Shown: one piece after another, positions 53,594 through 63,348 of the stretch | Layout of the letters: the number at the start of each line of letters is the position of its first letter | How positions within the stretch are numbered: position 1 is the first letter of the stretch | Assembly (NCBI GenBank): GCA_902616245.1 | Contig: CACMSB010000001.1 | Coordinates: 248,001 to 312,000, forward strand | From: an uncultured Pelagibacteraceae bacterium | GTDB lineage: Bacteria; Pseudomonadota; Alphaproteobacteria; Pelagibacterales; Pelagibacteraceae | Direction: 5' to 3' | Length of the DNA: 64,000 nt | Notes under the pieces: model-generated | What the model was told of the DNA's origin: nothing | The model's database searches: none | Seen by the model: the letters and a program-made list of their open reading frames with translations, nothing else | Program-made: the position numbers and the translations under genes

Positions 53594-56257
53594 ATGGAAA
53601 CATTCTTTTTAGCTGTTCTAGTTGTCATAATGATTGTTGCTCTTGCATCGGGTTACCCGGTTGCTTTTGCACTACCTGGTTCAGCTATAATTGCAATTGG
53701 TTTAGCTGCATTTTTTGGCTACATATTCGAGGGAGACTCCAGTGCCTTTTTTGCTGTAGATGGACCTATAGAATGGCTCGTTGCTGGTATTACAAATTTT
53801 AGGAGTAATTACTGGGATGTAGAAACAGATACTTTGATCGCAATTCCTTTATTTATTTTCATGGGAATTATGCTTCAAAAATCAAAAATTGCAGAAGACT
53901 TATTAATAACAATGGGCCAATTATTTGGACCAATTCCTGGTGGTTTAGGAATTTCAGTTATATTTGTTGGAGCTCTATTAGCAGCAACGACTGGTATCGT
54001 TGGAGCAACTGTAATTGCGATGGGTCTAATTTCGTTACCAACGATGTTAAATAACAAGTATGATAGACAACTTGCTAGTGGAATAGTTTGTTCATCAGGA
54101 ACATTAGGTCAAATTATTCCTCCATCAATTGTTTTAATTATTATTGCTGACCAGTTGGCAAGTGCATCTGATGTTGCAAACAACTTAAGACAAAATGATT
54201 ATAAAGCCTTAACTGGTGAATTTAATATGCCAGGTGAATTTAGAGTAGGTTCATCAAGTGCAGGTGATATGTTCTTAGGAGCACTTTTACCAGGCCTTGT
54301 CTTAGTTGCTCTTTATATGATCTATGTATTTATTTTTGCTAGAATAAAGAAAGGTGTTGCACCCCCAGTTCCATTTAAAGGAAATTTTGATTTAAAATTT
54401 TGGTTAAGGGTAGTTGTAATTATCATACCACCACTTGCATTAATATTTGCTGTATTAGGTTCAATTTTAATGGGTATTGCTACTGTAAACCAAGCAGGTT
54501 CAATTGGAGCAATTGGTGCCACTTTGATGGCTGGTTATAGATTATATGAAGGAAAGAAAAGTGCGTTCTATCCTTTAATTTTAATTATTGGATCTCTAAT
54601 TCCAATCACATTCTTTGCATCAAATTATGAATTAAATGTAAAAAATTTGGAGGAAAGAGATTTAAGCGCAATCTTTATTACCGCTTTCTTTGTGGTCATA
54701 CTTGTATACGGAATAGGTTGGAGTTTTTGGAGAACTTTTAAAACAGAAAATGTTTTAAAAGAAGTTGTAACAGAAACTTGTGTTACTACTTCAATGGTAT
54801 TTATTATCCTATTAGGAGCAGCAATGCTTACTTCAGGATTTAGAGCTTTTGGGGGCGAAGAATTAGTAAGAGACTTTTTACAAGATTTACCAGGTGGTTT
54901 TTGGACACAATTTGTTGTTGTGATGATTGTAATTTTCTTGTTAGGATTTTTCTTAGACTTTATTGAAATTGCAGTTGTTGTTGTTCCAATAATTGCACCA
55001 ATATTATTAGCTGAAACAGGGGCTAACGTCACAGCTGTTTGGTTAGGAGTTATGATTGGTGTTAACTTGCAGACTTCCTTCTTAACGCCGCCATTTGGAT
55101 TTGCACTCTTTTATTTGAAAGGTGTAGCTCCCAAAATTGTTAAAACACTTGATATTTGGAAAGGTGTTGTGCCTTTTATAATTCTTCAGCTTATAGGATT
55201 GGGAATAGTCGGTGCATACCCTAGCTTAGTAAATTATCTGCCAAATAGAGTATATTTAACTTCGAATGTTGCTCCTCCACCAATGAATCCTAAATTACAG
55301 TACTGTTTGCAAGAGTATAAATTTGCAAGATTTGATACAAACGGTGAGACAATTAAAAATGCAATATTAAAATTCCAATCTGAGGCACCAACTAATCTGC
55401 CAGATGATAAAATGGAAATTTTAGAAGATCATTTTGATAGTGCATTAGGAACTTTTGCTCTAGTTGATAAATTAAAAAAAGTTGAGGTCGAATACAACGC
55501 ATATGCTGTTGATTATAGGGATCTGCATTTCACTGTTAGAAAGAAGCAAAAGAAAATACTTAAATTAAATAAAAAAATAGAAAAATATAAAGCAGAGATT
55601 AGAAATTTAGATGATGACGAATTAGATGAGAAAAATAAAATAGAATTAAGAATTGAGGATGTAAAACTTGAAATTGAGGAAATTCAAAACTCAATCCCAG
55701 AAACTTGGCAAGCTAAGAATTCAGAATTCGACAAAATAAATAAAGCTAAAAATACAACAACAAAAAGATATAGAAAGAATGTAGATGAAGCCTATGATCT
55801 ACTTGATCAGTTCGCAATGTTCATAAACGATGGAGCAAAACTTCAAGAAGTATCAAAAGATATTAAACAGTTAGATTATTTTATAGCTATGGAAAGCAAT
55901 ACAAAAGTATATGAAAGATCAGTTACAATTATGGATGGATTGTTTGATAAGTTGAGTGAGATCTCTGGAATGGATGAATTTTTAAATAGTGTAGATGATT
56001 TATTATCAATGGTAGACTCAGACGAACTTGATCCAATGGCGATAAGAACAAAATCAAAAGAAGTTGTTGAGTTATTCAATAGAGAAGTTAGCTGGAGGGC
56101 AAATGCTAAAGAAAACTTAATGCCAAAACTTGAGGAATATAATAATGCAATCAAAGAAACAATTGGACTAAGGTTGCAGTCTAAACTAACCAAAGAGCAA
56201 GCTATCTATGTATCTAAATGTAATTCAATACATAGAGATATTTCACTAAATTTTTAA
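53594..56257 (+). CDS. TRAP transporter large membrane subunit (DctM) with long C-terminal tail
   Basis: An 887-residue protein; typical DctM is 420-620. Residues 1 to about 550 are the membrane transporter, with LIAIPLFIFMGIMLQKS, GATVIAMGLISLPTML, SGTLGQIIPPSIVLI and LGFFLDFIEIAVVVVPI. From about 560 to the end is hydrophilic. It includes a strongly charged coiled coil near 650-702 and further predicted helices, with no membrane segment. The tail's role is unknown. The frame is continuous, with no internal start having a ribosome site, so I read it as one gene. Confidence 0.88.
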   Translation: METFFLAVLVVIMIVALASGYPVAFALPGSAIIAIGLAAFFGYIFEGDSSAFFAVDGPIEWLVAGITNFRSNYWDVETDTLIAIPLFIFMGIMLQKSKIAEDLLITMGQLFGPIPGGLGISVIFVGALLAATTGIVGATVIAMGLISLPTMLNNKYDRQLASGIVCSSGTLGQIIPPSIVLIIIADQLASASDVANNLRQNDYKALTGEFNMPGEFRVGSSSAGDMFLGALLPGLVLVALYMIYVFIFARIKKGVAPPVPFKGNFDLKFWLRVVVIIIPPLALIFAVLGSILMGIATVNQAGSIGAIGATLMAGYRLYEGKKSAFYPLILIIGSLIPITFFASNYELNVKNLEERDLSAIFITAFFVVILVYGIGWSFWRTFKTENVLKEVVTETCVTTSMVFIILLGAAMLTSGFRAFGGEELVRDFLQDLPGGFWTQFVVVMIVIFLLGFFLDFIEIAVVVVPIIAPILLAETGANVTAVWLGVMIGVNLQTSFLTPPFGFALFYLKGVAPKIVKTLDIWKGVVPFIILQLIGLGIVGAYPSLVNYLPNRVYLTSNVAPPPMNPKLQYCLQEYKFARFDTNGETIKNAILKFQSEAPTNLPDDKMEILEDHFDSALGTFALVDKLKKVEVEYNAYAVDYRDLHFTVRKKQKKILKLNKKIEKYKAEIRNLDDDELDEKNKIELRIEDVKLEIEEIQNSIPETWQAKNSEFDKINKAKNTTTKRYRKNVDEAYDLLDQFAMFINDGAKLQEVSKDIKQLDYFIAMESNTKVYERSVTIMDGLFDKLSEISGMDEFLNSVDDLLSMVDSDELDPMAIRTKSKEVVELFNREVSWRANAKENLMPKLEEYNNAIKETIGLRLQSKLTKEQAIYVSKCNSIHRDISLNF

Positions 56258-57273
56258 GCCGTTAATTTATCAATTAATTCTGATCTTGTATAAAGACCCA
56301 AGTCTTCTGCTTTGGACTTTAATTTTTCATTAATCTCTTTTAATTTTGGAACATTTAAATCAAGCTTATTTGCAATTTCTATAATTGAACCAATTATTGG
56401 ATCTATTTCTAATGGTTTACCAGCATTTAAATCTTGAGCGGTCGAAGGTCTATGTCCTATAATTGAGACTCCACCCTTAATTCGATCCTCAATTGATATA
56501 TTGAACTTAACTCCGATTTTTTCCCCAACTTGTTGGCACTCCTGCATTAAAACTTTTATTAAATTGTAAGTTTCAGGATCATTACCCATTTCATCCATAG
56601 TTTTATTTGTTAGAGCACTTACTGGGTTGAATGAACAGTTCCCCCACAATTTCACCCAAATTTCGTCTCTTAAATTTTTCTTCTGAGGAGCTTTTAAACC
56701 ACCTTCTATGAATAAACTTGATATCATTTTTAGTCTTTCTGATCTGGTTCCATCTGGTTCACCTAAAGAAAATCGTTCACCATTACCATTATGTTTAATA
56801 ATACCTGGCTCTAATATCTGACAGGCTGGATAAACTACACAACCAATTGCTCTTTCAGGTCCAAGAGTTTGCCATATCTTTCCACCTGGATCCACACTTT
56901 CAACTATTTGATTGTCTAATTTGGTACCCGTATTAGCTTTATGAAAGTACCACCAAGGCAATCCATTAATGGCGCATATAATTGAAGTTTTTTTACCCAT
57001 AATTGGTTTTAAGCTTTCTGAAATTTTACTAATAGCATTAGCTTTTACAGAAATAATTATGAAATCTTGTTCATCCAAATCTTTAGGATTGTCAGTTACA
57101 TCAAATTTAAAATTAACTTTATTATCACCTCTTATAAAAGTTAATCCATTTTGCTCTATTGCTTTCTTATGTTCTCCTCTAGCAATTAAAGAGACTTGAG
57201 CATTTGTTTTTTTTAGACTCGTAGCAATAAATCCACCAATAGACCCCGCTCCAAATATACAAATTTTAGTCAT
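56254..57273 (-). CDS. 2-dehydropantoate 2-reductase family protein
   Basis: A 339-residue ApbA/PanE-family NADP oxidoreductase. ICIFGAGSIGGFIA gives the dinucleotide fold, VKANAI the Lys region, and EIWVKLWGNCSFNPVSAL the catalytic Lys/Asn motif. Within this family only some members are pantothenate enzymes, and the setting with an acyl-CoA ligase and GGT favours another 2-oxoacid or hydroxyacid substrate. Convergent with the DctM gene, overlapping 4 bases; overlaps the ligase gene stop by one base. Confidence 0.83.
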   Translation of the reverse strand: MTKICIFGAGSIGGFIATSLKKTNAQVSLIARGEHKKAIEQNGLTFIRGDNKVNFKFDVTDNPKDLDEQDFIIISVKANAISKISESLKPIMGKKTSIICAINGLPWWYFHKANTGTKLDNQIVESVDPGGKIWQTLGPERAIGCVVYPACQILEPGIIKHNGNGERFSLGEPDGTRSERLKMISSLFIEGGLKAPQKKNLRDEIWVKLWGNCSFNPVSALTNKTMDEMGNDPETYNLIKVLMQECQQVGEKIGVKFNISIEDRIKGGVSIIGHRPSTAQDLNAGKPLEIDPIIGSIIEIANKLDLNVPKLKEINEKLKSKAEDLGLYTRSELIDKLTA

Positions 57274-58781
57274 CAGTTCACTAATCCAAACTTTTTAGCT
57301 AAAGTATTTCTTTGTAGTTTACCTGTTGCACCTTTAGGAATTTCATTTACAAAAAATATTTTCTTTGGAATTTTAAATTTTGCAAGTTTTTCATTTGCAT
57401 AAATTTTTATATCATCTTCAGTACACTTCATGCCTTCTTTTATGATTATTGCGGTAGCTATATCTTCTCCAAGCATTTTATCCTCATATCCAAAGCAAAC
57501 GGCTTGCTCAATATTTGGATGATCCATAAGAATATTATCGACTTCTAAAGGTGAAATCTTTTCGCCACCTTTATTTATTATTTCCTTTAATCTTCCAGAG
57601 ATTTTTAGATAACCATCTTTATCAAAATATCCCTGATCGCCTGTTCTAAACCAACCATTTGAAAAGCTATTTTTATTTGCATCTGGATTATTTTCATATC
57701 CGGAAGTAACATTTTCACCCCTAATGCAAACTTCTCCCTCTTCTCCTTGATTTAAAATCTTGTTATTAGTATCCATAATACAAACTTCTGGCCCAGCAGG
57801 AATTCCGACAAATCCAGGTTTTTGGGACTTAGGCGGTAATGGATTTGAGGTCATCTGATGAGTAGCTTCCGTCATCCCATATGCTTCTATCACTGGACAA
57901 TTAAATACTTTATTTAGTTTTTCAAATACAGCCGGAGGTAGAGATGCTGATGATGATCTCAAAAATCTAAGATTTAATTGTTTAGCAGTTTCTAGATTTT
58001 TATCTGCTCTAATCAATATTGCTTGATGCATTGTTGGTACTCCAGAATACCAAGTTATTTTCTCTCTTTTTGCATTATCTAAAAATTTTAATGCATTAAA
58101 TCCACTACTTGCACATACAGATGCCCCTACCTTCATAGATGCTGCAAGAACCGCAATTAAGCCATGTATATGAAATAATGGCATAATATTTAGACAATGA
58201 TCTTTATCAGTTAAATTAAGACTTTTGGAGATATTATCTGCCGAAGAAAAAATATTTTTATTTGTTAATGGAACAATCTTAGGTCTTGATGTAGTGCCCG
58301 AAGTATGCAGCACAAGAGCTTCATGATCTTCGCCTGGCAAAACATAATTACTGCTTTTTTCAAAAAGATTGAAATCTCCGCTTAAATTATTTCCGTCTGA
58401 TTTTATTTCGCAAACAGGAATTTTTAATTTATTTGCGACTTCTACTACTGGATTTTTAGAATTTTTCTCTACAATCACTATCTTTGGCTTTAAATCCTCT
58501 AGGTAAAATTCGAATTCTTCAGATTTATAGTTAGGGTTTAAGGGTGCAGCAGACATGTAGCTTGAAATCGCCAAAAAACTAGTTGCCATGTAAGGACCGT
58601 TTGGCAAAACTATTGCTGCACGATCTTTATTATTAATACCATTACCTGATAATTGTTTTGAAATTCTTTCTATTAATGATTTTAAATCTACAAATTTTAG
58701 TGGAGAACTACTTTCAGATGTTATTGAAATTCGATTATCATTTTGTGATTCTATAATATTCCTAACAATTTTAGAGTTCAT
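57273..58781 (-). CDS. Acyl-CoA ligase, oxalate-CoA-ligase-like (AAE3 type)
   Basis: A 502-residue adenylate-forming enzyme. ATP-binding LHTSGTTSRPKIVPLT, IMPLFHIHGLIA, the RSSSASLPPAVFEKL and EAYGMTEATHQMTSNPLPP segments, GWFRTGDQGYFDKDGY and the catalytic Lys in PKGATGKLQRN are present. From memory these central motifs closely match plant/yeast AAE3 oxalyl-CoA synthetases. Oxalate is therefore the leading candidate, though other short acids are possible. No oxalyl-CoA decarboxylase gene is in the window. Confidence 0.85.
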   Translation of the reverse strand: MNSKIVRNIIESQNDNRISITSESSSPLKFVDLKSLIERISKQLSGNGINNKDRAAIVLPNGPYMATSFLAISSYMSAAPLNPNYKSEEFEFYLEDLKPKIVIVEKNSKNPVVEVANKLKIPVCEIKSDGNNLSGDFNLFEKSSNYVLPGEDHEALVLHTSGTTSRPKIVPLTNKNIFSSADNISKSLNLTDKDHCLNIMPLFHIHGLIAVLAASMKVGASVCASSGFNALKFLDNAKREKITWYSGVPTMHQAILIRADKNLETAKQLNLRFLRSSSASLPPAVFEKLNKVFNCPVIEAYGMTEATHQMTSNPLPPKSQKPGFVGIPAGPEVCIMDTNNKILNQGEEGEVCIRGENVTSGYENNPDANKNSFSNGWFRTGDQGYFDKDGYLKISGRLKEIINKGGEKISPLEVDNILMDHPNIEQAVCFGYEDKMLGEDIATAIIIKEGMKCTEDDIKIYANEKLAKFKIPKKIFFVNEIPKGATGKLQRNTLAKKFGLVN

Positions 58782-58786
58782 TTAAA

Positions 58787-60370
58787 TTAATAACCTTTTG
58801 CGTATCCATCTTTTCTTGGATCTGAACCGCCAACTAAATTTCCTTTATCTCTGTCTATTTGAATTGCTTGTCCACCTCCATGAGTACCATCTATATACTC
58901 AACATTATGACCGACTTCTTTTAAATTATTAAAAATTTTTTCATCAATACTTTTCTCTAATTTATAAATGTTATTGAAATGGAAAGCTCTAGGAAATGAA
59001 ATGGCTTGTTGAGGAGTTAAGTTATAATCAATAATGCTATTTAAAACATGAACTTGTCCAACAGGTTGATATTGTCCTCCCATTACTCCATAAGATAATT
59101 CACATTCTCCTTTGTTGTTCATAACTATTCCAGGAATTATGGTATGTAGTGGTCTTTTTAATCCTTGAATACAATTAGGATGACCTTCTTCAACTCTAAA
59201 ATTAGTTCCTCTATTGTGAAGAACCACTCCAGATTTATCACCTGTTATTCCAGATCCAAAAGCATAGCAAACAGAATTTATTATTGAAACTACATTTAAA
59301 TCTCTGTCTACTACACTTAAATAAACTGTTTCAGGATGGTTTGGAATATTTAGATCTCCTACATCTGCGCAGCCATTAATAGATATATTTTTTGAGATAT
59401 TATCTATGTTTTGTTCACTTAATATTTTTTTTAAATCTAAATCTACAAATTCTGGATCACCAATATTTTCCTCTTTAAGTTTATAAGCCTGCTTTGTAAC
59501 TTCTGCTTCAAGATGGAACCTTTCAAATGAATTCACATCATATTTTTCAATACCTAACTTTTCTAATAATTTCATCATTACTAAAACTGTTATTCCAGGG
59601 CCACTCGGAGGACATTGATGAATGATAATATCTCTATATCTATCTGATAAAGTGTCTGATTTAATAGTTTTTTGCTTATGGAAATCTTCAATTGTATGCA
59701 AGCCCCCAAACTCTTTTAAGGTTTTAACTAAATCTTCAGCAATTGATCCTTCATAAAATTCTTTAACTCCATTTTTTGAAATTTTTTCAAGAGTATCTCC
59801 AAGTGCAGGATTTTTATTTACCTCGTTAAATTGATAACTCTTACCATTATTTAGCATATGTTTCCTAGAATATGGGTTATCGTTTAATTTATTAAATACG
59901 TTGCTCCAGGCGTTAGCAACAACTTTAGTCACTTTAAAACCATTCTTTGCAATATCTATACCTTTGTGAAACAACTCCTCAAAATCGAGTTTTCCAAAAT
60001 CATTATGAATTGAATTCCAAGCATCTAATGCACCAGGAATAGTTACTGCGTGAGGACTTGTTAAACCGATTTTATCTATATTCTTTTCCTTGAAATAATC
60101 AAAATTTGCTTTTGCTGGAGCAATACCTGATCCATTATATGAAACAGGGTCTTTGCCATTCATTTTTATTATTGCAAAACAATCTCCACCTATACTTGTG
60201 GCATTAGGCTCTGCAACAGAGAGAACAACAGAAGCTGCAATAGCTGCATCCACTGCATTTCCACCTTTTTGCAATATTCTAAGAGCTTCTTCTGTAGCTA
60301 TTGGATGTGATGTTGCGGCCATACCATTTGAAGAAATGGCATCTTTATCTTTTGTTGAATGATTATTCAT
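58787..60370 (-). CDS. Gamma-glutamyltransferase family protein
   Basis: A 527-residue Ntn-hydrolase precursor. The self-cleavage/nucleophile Thr is T348 in HPETVYLSVVD, and family stretches GGNAVDAAIAASVVLSVAEPN, CPPSGPGITVLVMMKLLE, GSGITGDKSG and the C-terminal DGTHGGGQAIQID are present. There is no signal peptide, so unlike E. coli GGT it should stay in the cytoplasm. It may act on a gamma-glutamyl compound or be an acylase-like member. It is divergent from the MFS gene over 30 bases. Confidence 0.9.
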   Translation of the reverse strand: MNNHSTKDKDAISSNGMAATSHPIATEEALRILQKGGNAVDAAIAASVVLSVAEPNATSIGGDCFAIIKMNGKDPVSYNGSGIAPAKANFDYFKEKNIDKIGLTSPHAVTIPGALDAWNSIHNDFGKLDFEELFHKGIDIAKNGFKVTKVVANAWSNVFNKLNDNPYSRKHMLNNGKSYQFNEVNKNPALGDTLEKISKNGVKEFYEGSIAEDLVKTLKEFGGLHTIEDFHKQKTIKSDTLSDRYRDIIIHQCPPSGPGITVLVMMKLLEKLGIEKYDVNSFERFHLEAEVTKQAYKLKEENIGDPEFVDLDLKKILSEQNIDNISKNISINGCADVGDLNIPNHPETVYLSVVDRDLNVVSIINSVCYAFGSGITGDKSGVVLHNRGTNFRVEEGHPNCIQGLKRPLHTIIPGIVMNNKGECELSYGVMGGQYQPVGQVHVLNSIIDYNLTPQQAISFPRAFHFNNIYKLEKSIDEKIFNNLKEVGHNVEYIDGTHGGGQAIQIDRDKGNLVGGSDPRKDGYAKGY

Positions 60371-60400
60371 AATAGAACTGTAATTTCATAAAAAATATAA

Positions 60401-61609
60401 ATGATCAATAAAATAAATAAAAGTATTCTAATTTTTTCTGTATTTGCCTTTGGCTTTTTTATATCAAATTTACTAAGATCAATTACCGCAACATTAACAC
60501 CCGCTCTTTCAACTGAATTCAATTTAAGTGCTGCAAATCTTGGACTTTTAGCTGGAGGATATTTTCTAGGGTTTTCGCTCATGCAAATTCCTTCTGGTAT
60601 GTTATTAGATAGATTTGGCCCAAAAAAAGTTATCGGATATTTATTAATCATTGCTCTTATTGGAACTATTTCATTTGCTTTTGCTAAAAGTTTTGCAGGT
60701 TTATTAATTTCTAGAATTTTCATTGGTGTAGGTGTTGCTGCTTGTTTAATGGGTCCTTTAACTGGTTACAGAGTATGGTTTGAAGAAAAATATCAACAAC
60801 GTGCAAATTCATGGATGTTGATGGTTGCAAATTTTGGATTTGTTGCATCAACTCTACCAGTTCAAATTTTATTACCAATAATTGGTTGGCGATCTATTTT
60901 TTTAATTATAGCCTCTTTAATTTTGATAAGCATAATATTAATATCAATTTTAATACCTTCGTGGGAAACTAAGAGGGATGAAGACCAAAATAATAATCTT
61001 CAAAATCTTTCCCACATATGGAAAAATAAATTCTTTATTAGCTTAGTACCGCTTGCATTTTTTAATTATGGAGGTGTTCAAGCAATACAAACATTGTGGG
61101 CTGGCCCATGGATGCTAAATGTGACAGGTTATGATGCAATACAAAGTGCGACAGGTTTATTTTGGATAAATGTAACTATGCTTTTTTCCTTTTTAATATG
61201 GGGATATTTTTTGCCAAAACTATCTTCCAAGGGATTTGACAGTATGAGAATTGTAAAATTTACACTTCCTATAAGTTATATAATTTTATTTTTAATAGTC
61301 ATAATGGGAGACAAAGCTGGTGCAACCATGTTCACTCTTTATATTTTATCATCAATAGTAATTTCTTTAACCCAACCAGCAATAGCATTAAATTTTCCTA
61401 CTAAACTAGCAGGAAAATCTTTAACTTCATTCAATGTATTTTTATTTTCTGGTACTTTTTTTGTACAATGGATAATTGGTTTAATAATAGATTTTTCCAG
61501 AAATTTAGGTGCTACTATTGCAATGAGCTATCAAATTTCTTTTTCAATTTTTTTATTTTTATGCATTTTAAGTTACTTATTTTTTTTAATATTAAATAAA
61601 AATGAATAA
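60401..61609 (+). CDS. Major facilitator superfamily transporter
   Basis: A 402-residue protein with about 12 membrane helices. The MFS loop motif appears as GMLLDRFGPKKVIGY after helix 2, and ISRIFIGVGVAACLMGPLTGYRVWF resembles nitrate/cyanate-type and NNP-like members. Substrate unknown. It heads a plus-strand run with the EamA permease (8-base overlap) and the hydrolase. Confidence 0.85.
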   Translation: MINKINKSILIFSVFAFGFFISNLLRSITATLTPALSTEFNLSAANLGLLAGGYFLGFSLMQIPSGMLLDRFGPKKVIGYLLIIALIGTISFAFAKSFAGLLISRIFIGVGVAACLMGPLTGYRVWFEEKYQQRANSWMLMVANFGFVASTLPVQILLPIIGWRSIFLIIASLILISIILISILIPSWETKRDEDQNNNLQNLSHIWKNKFFISLVPLAFFNYGGVQAIQTLWAGPWMLNVTGYDAIQSATGLFWINVTMLFSFLIWGYFLPKLSSKGFDSMRIVKFTLPISYIILFLIVIMGDKAGATMFTLYILSSIVISLTQPAIALNFPTKLAGKSLTSFNVFLFSGTFFVQWIIGLIIDFSRNLGATIAMSYQISFSIFLFLCILSYLFFLILNKNE

Positions 61610-62504
61610 AAATTTTATCGGATATTTTCTATTATTATTTCAACCACTTTTTATGGCTAGTAATTTAATTGTAGCAAGAGGTGGTGTTGATGATGTTCCT
61701 CCCATATCTTTATCTTTTTGGAGATGGTTTATTTTTTTTATTATTTTATTCGTCCTAAATTATAAGTATTTAATTGATAATTTTCAGACTATTAAAAAAG
61801 AGAGTAAAAGAAGTTTTTTTCTAGGTTTGATGGGATGTGGTGTTTGTGGAATATTTCCATATATGGCTGGTTCATCTACAACCATTGTTAATATGGGAAT
61901 CCTTTATACTTCTTCACCAATATTTATAATTTTAATCTCATATTTTCTTTTTAAAGATAAGATAAATATTTTCCAATTTATTGGCTTACTTTTTTGTCTA
62001 GTTGGAGTGTTTGCTGTAATTTTAAAGGGCGATATCAATTTACTTCTTGAATTAAAATTTGCTTCTGGAGATTTTTGGATGTTAGGAGCAGCATTAGGCT
62101 GGGCAATTTATACAGTTATGCTTTTTCAATGGAATTCAGAACTTAAATTTTTTCCAAGACTAACAATTATATCTTTCTTTGGTTTTTTATCTATTTTGCC
62201 TTTTTATTTTATAGAGCATTTTTATTTTGAAAAAACTTTATTCAATGAAGAATTTTATTATTGGATTTTGTTTGCAGCAATTTCTCCAGGTATAATCGCT
62301 TTCTCACTATACACATTAACTATTAAATATTTAGGACCATCAACAACTGGTTTCACGCTATACCTCTATACAATTTATGGAGCTTTTTATGGAATAATAT
62401 TTTTTTCAGAGATTTTGGAAAATTATCATTTAATAGGTACCATATTTGTGTTTTTTGGTATTTATTTGGTAAGAAGAAAAAGTAAAAATGAAATTAAAGC
62501 CTAA
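61602..62504 (+). CDS. EamA/DMT-family permease
   Basis: A 300-residue protein with ten helices arranged as two EamA halves: SFWRWFIFFIILF and GILYTSSPIFIILISYFLF in the first, GAALGWAIYTVMLF and GFTLYLYTIYGAFYGIIFF in the second. The family exports or exchanges amino acids and metabolites; the substrate cannot be read from sequence. Overlaps the next gene by 17 bases. Confidence 0.88.
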   Translation: MNKNFIGYFLLLFQPLFMASNLIVARGGVDDVPPISLSFWRWFIFFIILFVLNYKYLIDNFQTIKKESKRSFFLGLMGCGVCGIFPYMAGSSTTIVNMGILYTSSPIFIILISYFLFKDKINIFQFIGLLFCLVGVFAVILKGDINLLLELKFASGDFWMLGAALGWAIYTVMLFQWNSELKFFPRLTIISFFGFLSILPFYFIEHFYFEKTLFNEEFYYWILFAAISPGIIAFSLYTLTIKYLGPSTTGFTLYLYTIYGAFYGIIFFSEILENYHLIGTIFVFFGIYLVRRKSKNEIKA

Positions 62505-63300
62505 AATGTTATTTGCAAAAATTCTGTTTTATATTTTTATTATTTACTTTGGAGTTTCTCTAATAGTTTATTTTTATCAAAGAAAATTATTATACCATCC
62601 TGGAGAAAATAATTATTTAGATGAGGGACCTCTATCTCATAAAATCGAAAAAGTAACTATTCAATCTGATAATGATCTAGTTGGATGGTATTACAAAAAA
62701 AATAATAACTCTAAAACTTTGCTTTTTTTTCACGGAAATGCTGGAAAATTAGATAATAGAATTTATAAACTAAATGAGTTTGCAGATTTAGATTTAAACT
62801 ATTTAATTTTTGCATATAGAGGCTTTAGTGGAAACAAAGGCAAACCAACAGAAATTGGACTTTACAAAGATGCAATTAAAGCCAAGGAATGGCTTAATCA
62901 AAACAATATAGAAGATAAAGATATTGTTCTCTATGGAGAGTCTCTTGGCACTGCTGTAGCAATAGAGACCGCAAGTAACAATTTATTTGCAGGTATAATA
63001 TTAGAGTCTCCATTTACATCCATGGAGATTTTGGCACAAAAATATTACCCATATCTTCCTGCAAAAATTATTTTAAAAGATAAATACAAATCCATTGAAA
63101 AAATTAACAAAATAAAGTTTCCCATGCATGTGATGCACGGGAAAAAGGATAATATTGTGCCATTTTATATGGGCGAAGAAATATTTAATAAATATGATGG
63201 TGTTAAGTCAAATTACTTTAATGACAACGACGATCATATGATGGAATTTAATAAAGGTTTAATTCAATCAATTGACAATTTTATAAAAAGTTTAAATTAA
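62488..63300 (+). CDS. Membrane-anchored alpha/beta hydrolase (BEM46-like)
   Basis: A 270-residue protein with an N-terminal helix (about 8-28) followed by YQRKLLYHPG, the standard start of this family. Oxyanion region FFHGNAG, nucleophile Ser in LYGESLGTAVA, acidic residue in HGKKDNIVP and catalytic His in DDHMMEF are all intact. A serine hydrolase of unknown substrate held at the inner membrane. Confidence 0.88.
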   Translation: MKLKPKMLFAKILFYIFIIYFGVSLIVYFYQRKLLYHPGENNYLDEGPLSHKIEKVTIQSDNDLVGWYYKKNNNSKTLLFFHGNAGKLDNRIYKLNEFADLDLNYLIFAYRGFSGNKGKPTEIGLYKDAIKAKEWLNQNNIEDKDIVLYGESLGTAVAIETASNNLFAGIILESPFTSMEILAQKYYPYLPAKIILKDKYKSIEKINKIKFPMHVMHGKKDNIVPFYMGEEIFNKYDGVKSNYFNDNDDHMMEFNKGLIQSIDNFIKSLN

Positions 63301-63348
63301 GACATAATTTAAACAAATCCACATCACTTTTAAATTCTAATTTTAAAT

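Noticed and set aside
54322..55032. Antisense open frames inside the DctM gene
   Set aside because: Composition (Pro/Ile/Thr-rich) is that expected from the complement of membrane-helix codons; the sense frame is clearly DctM.
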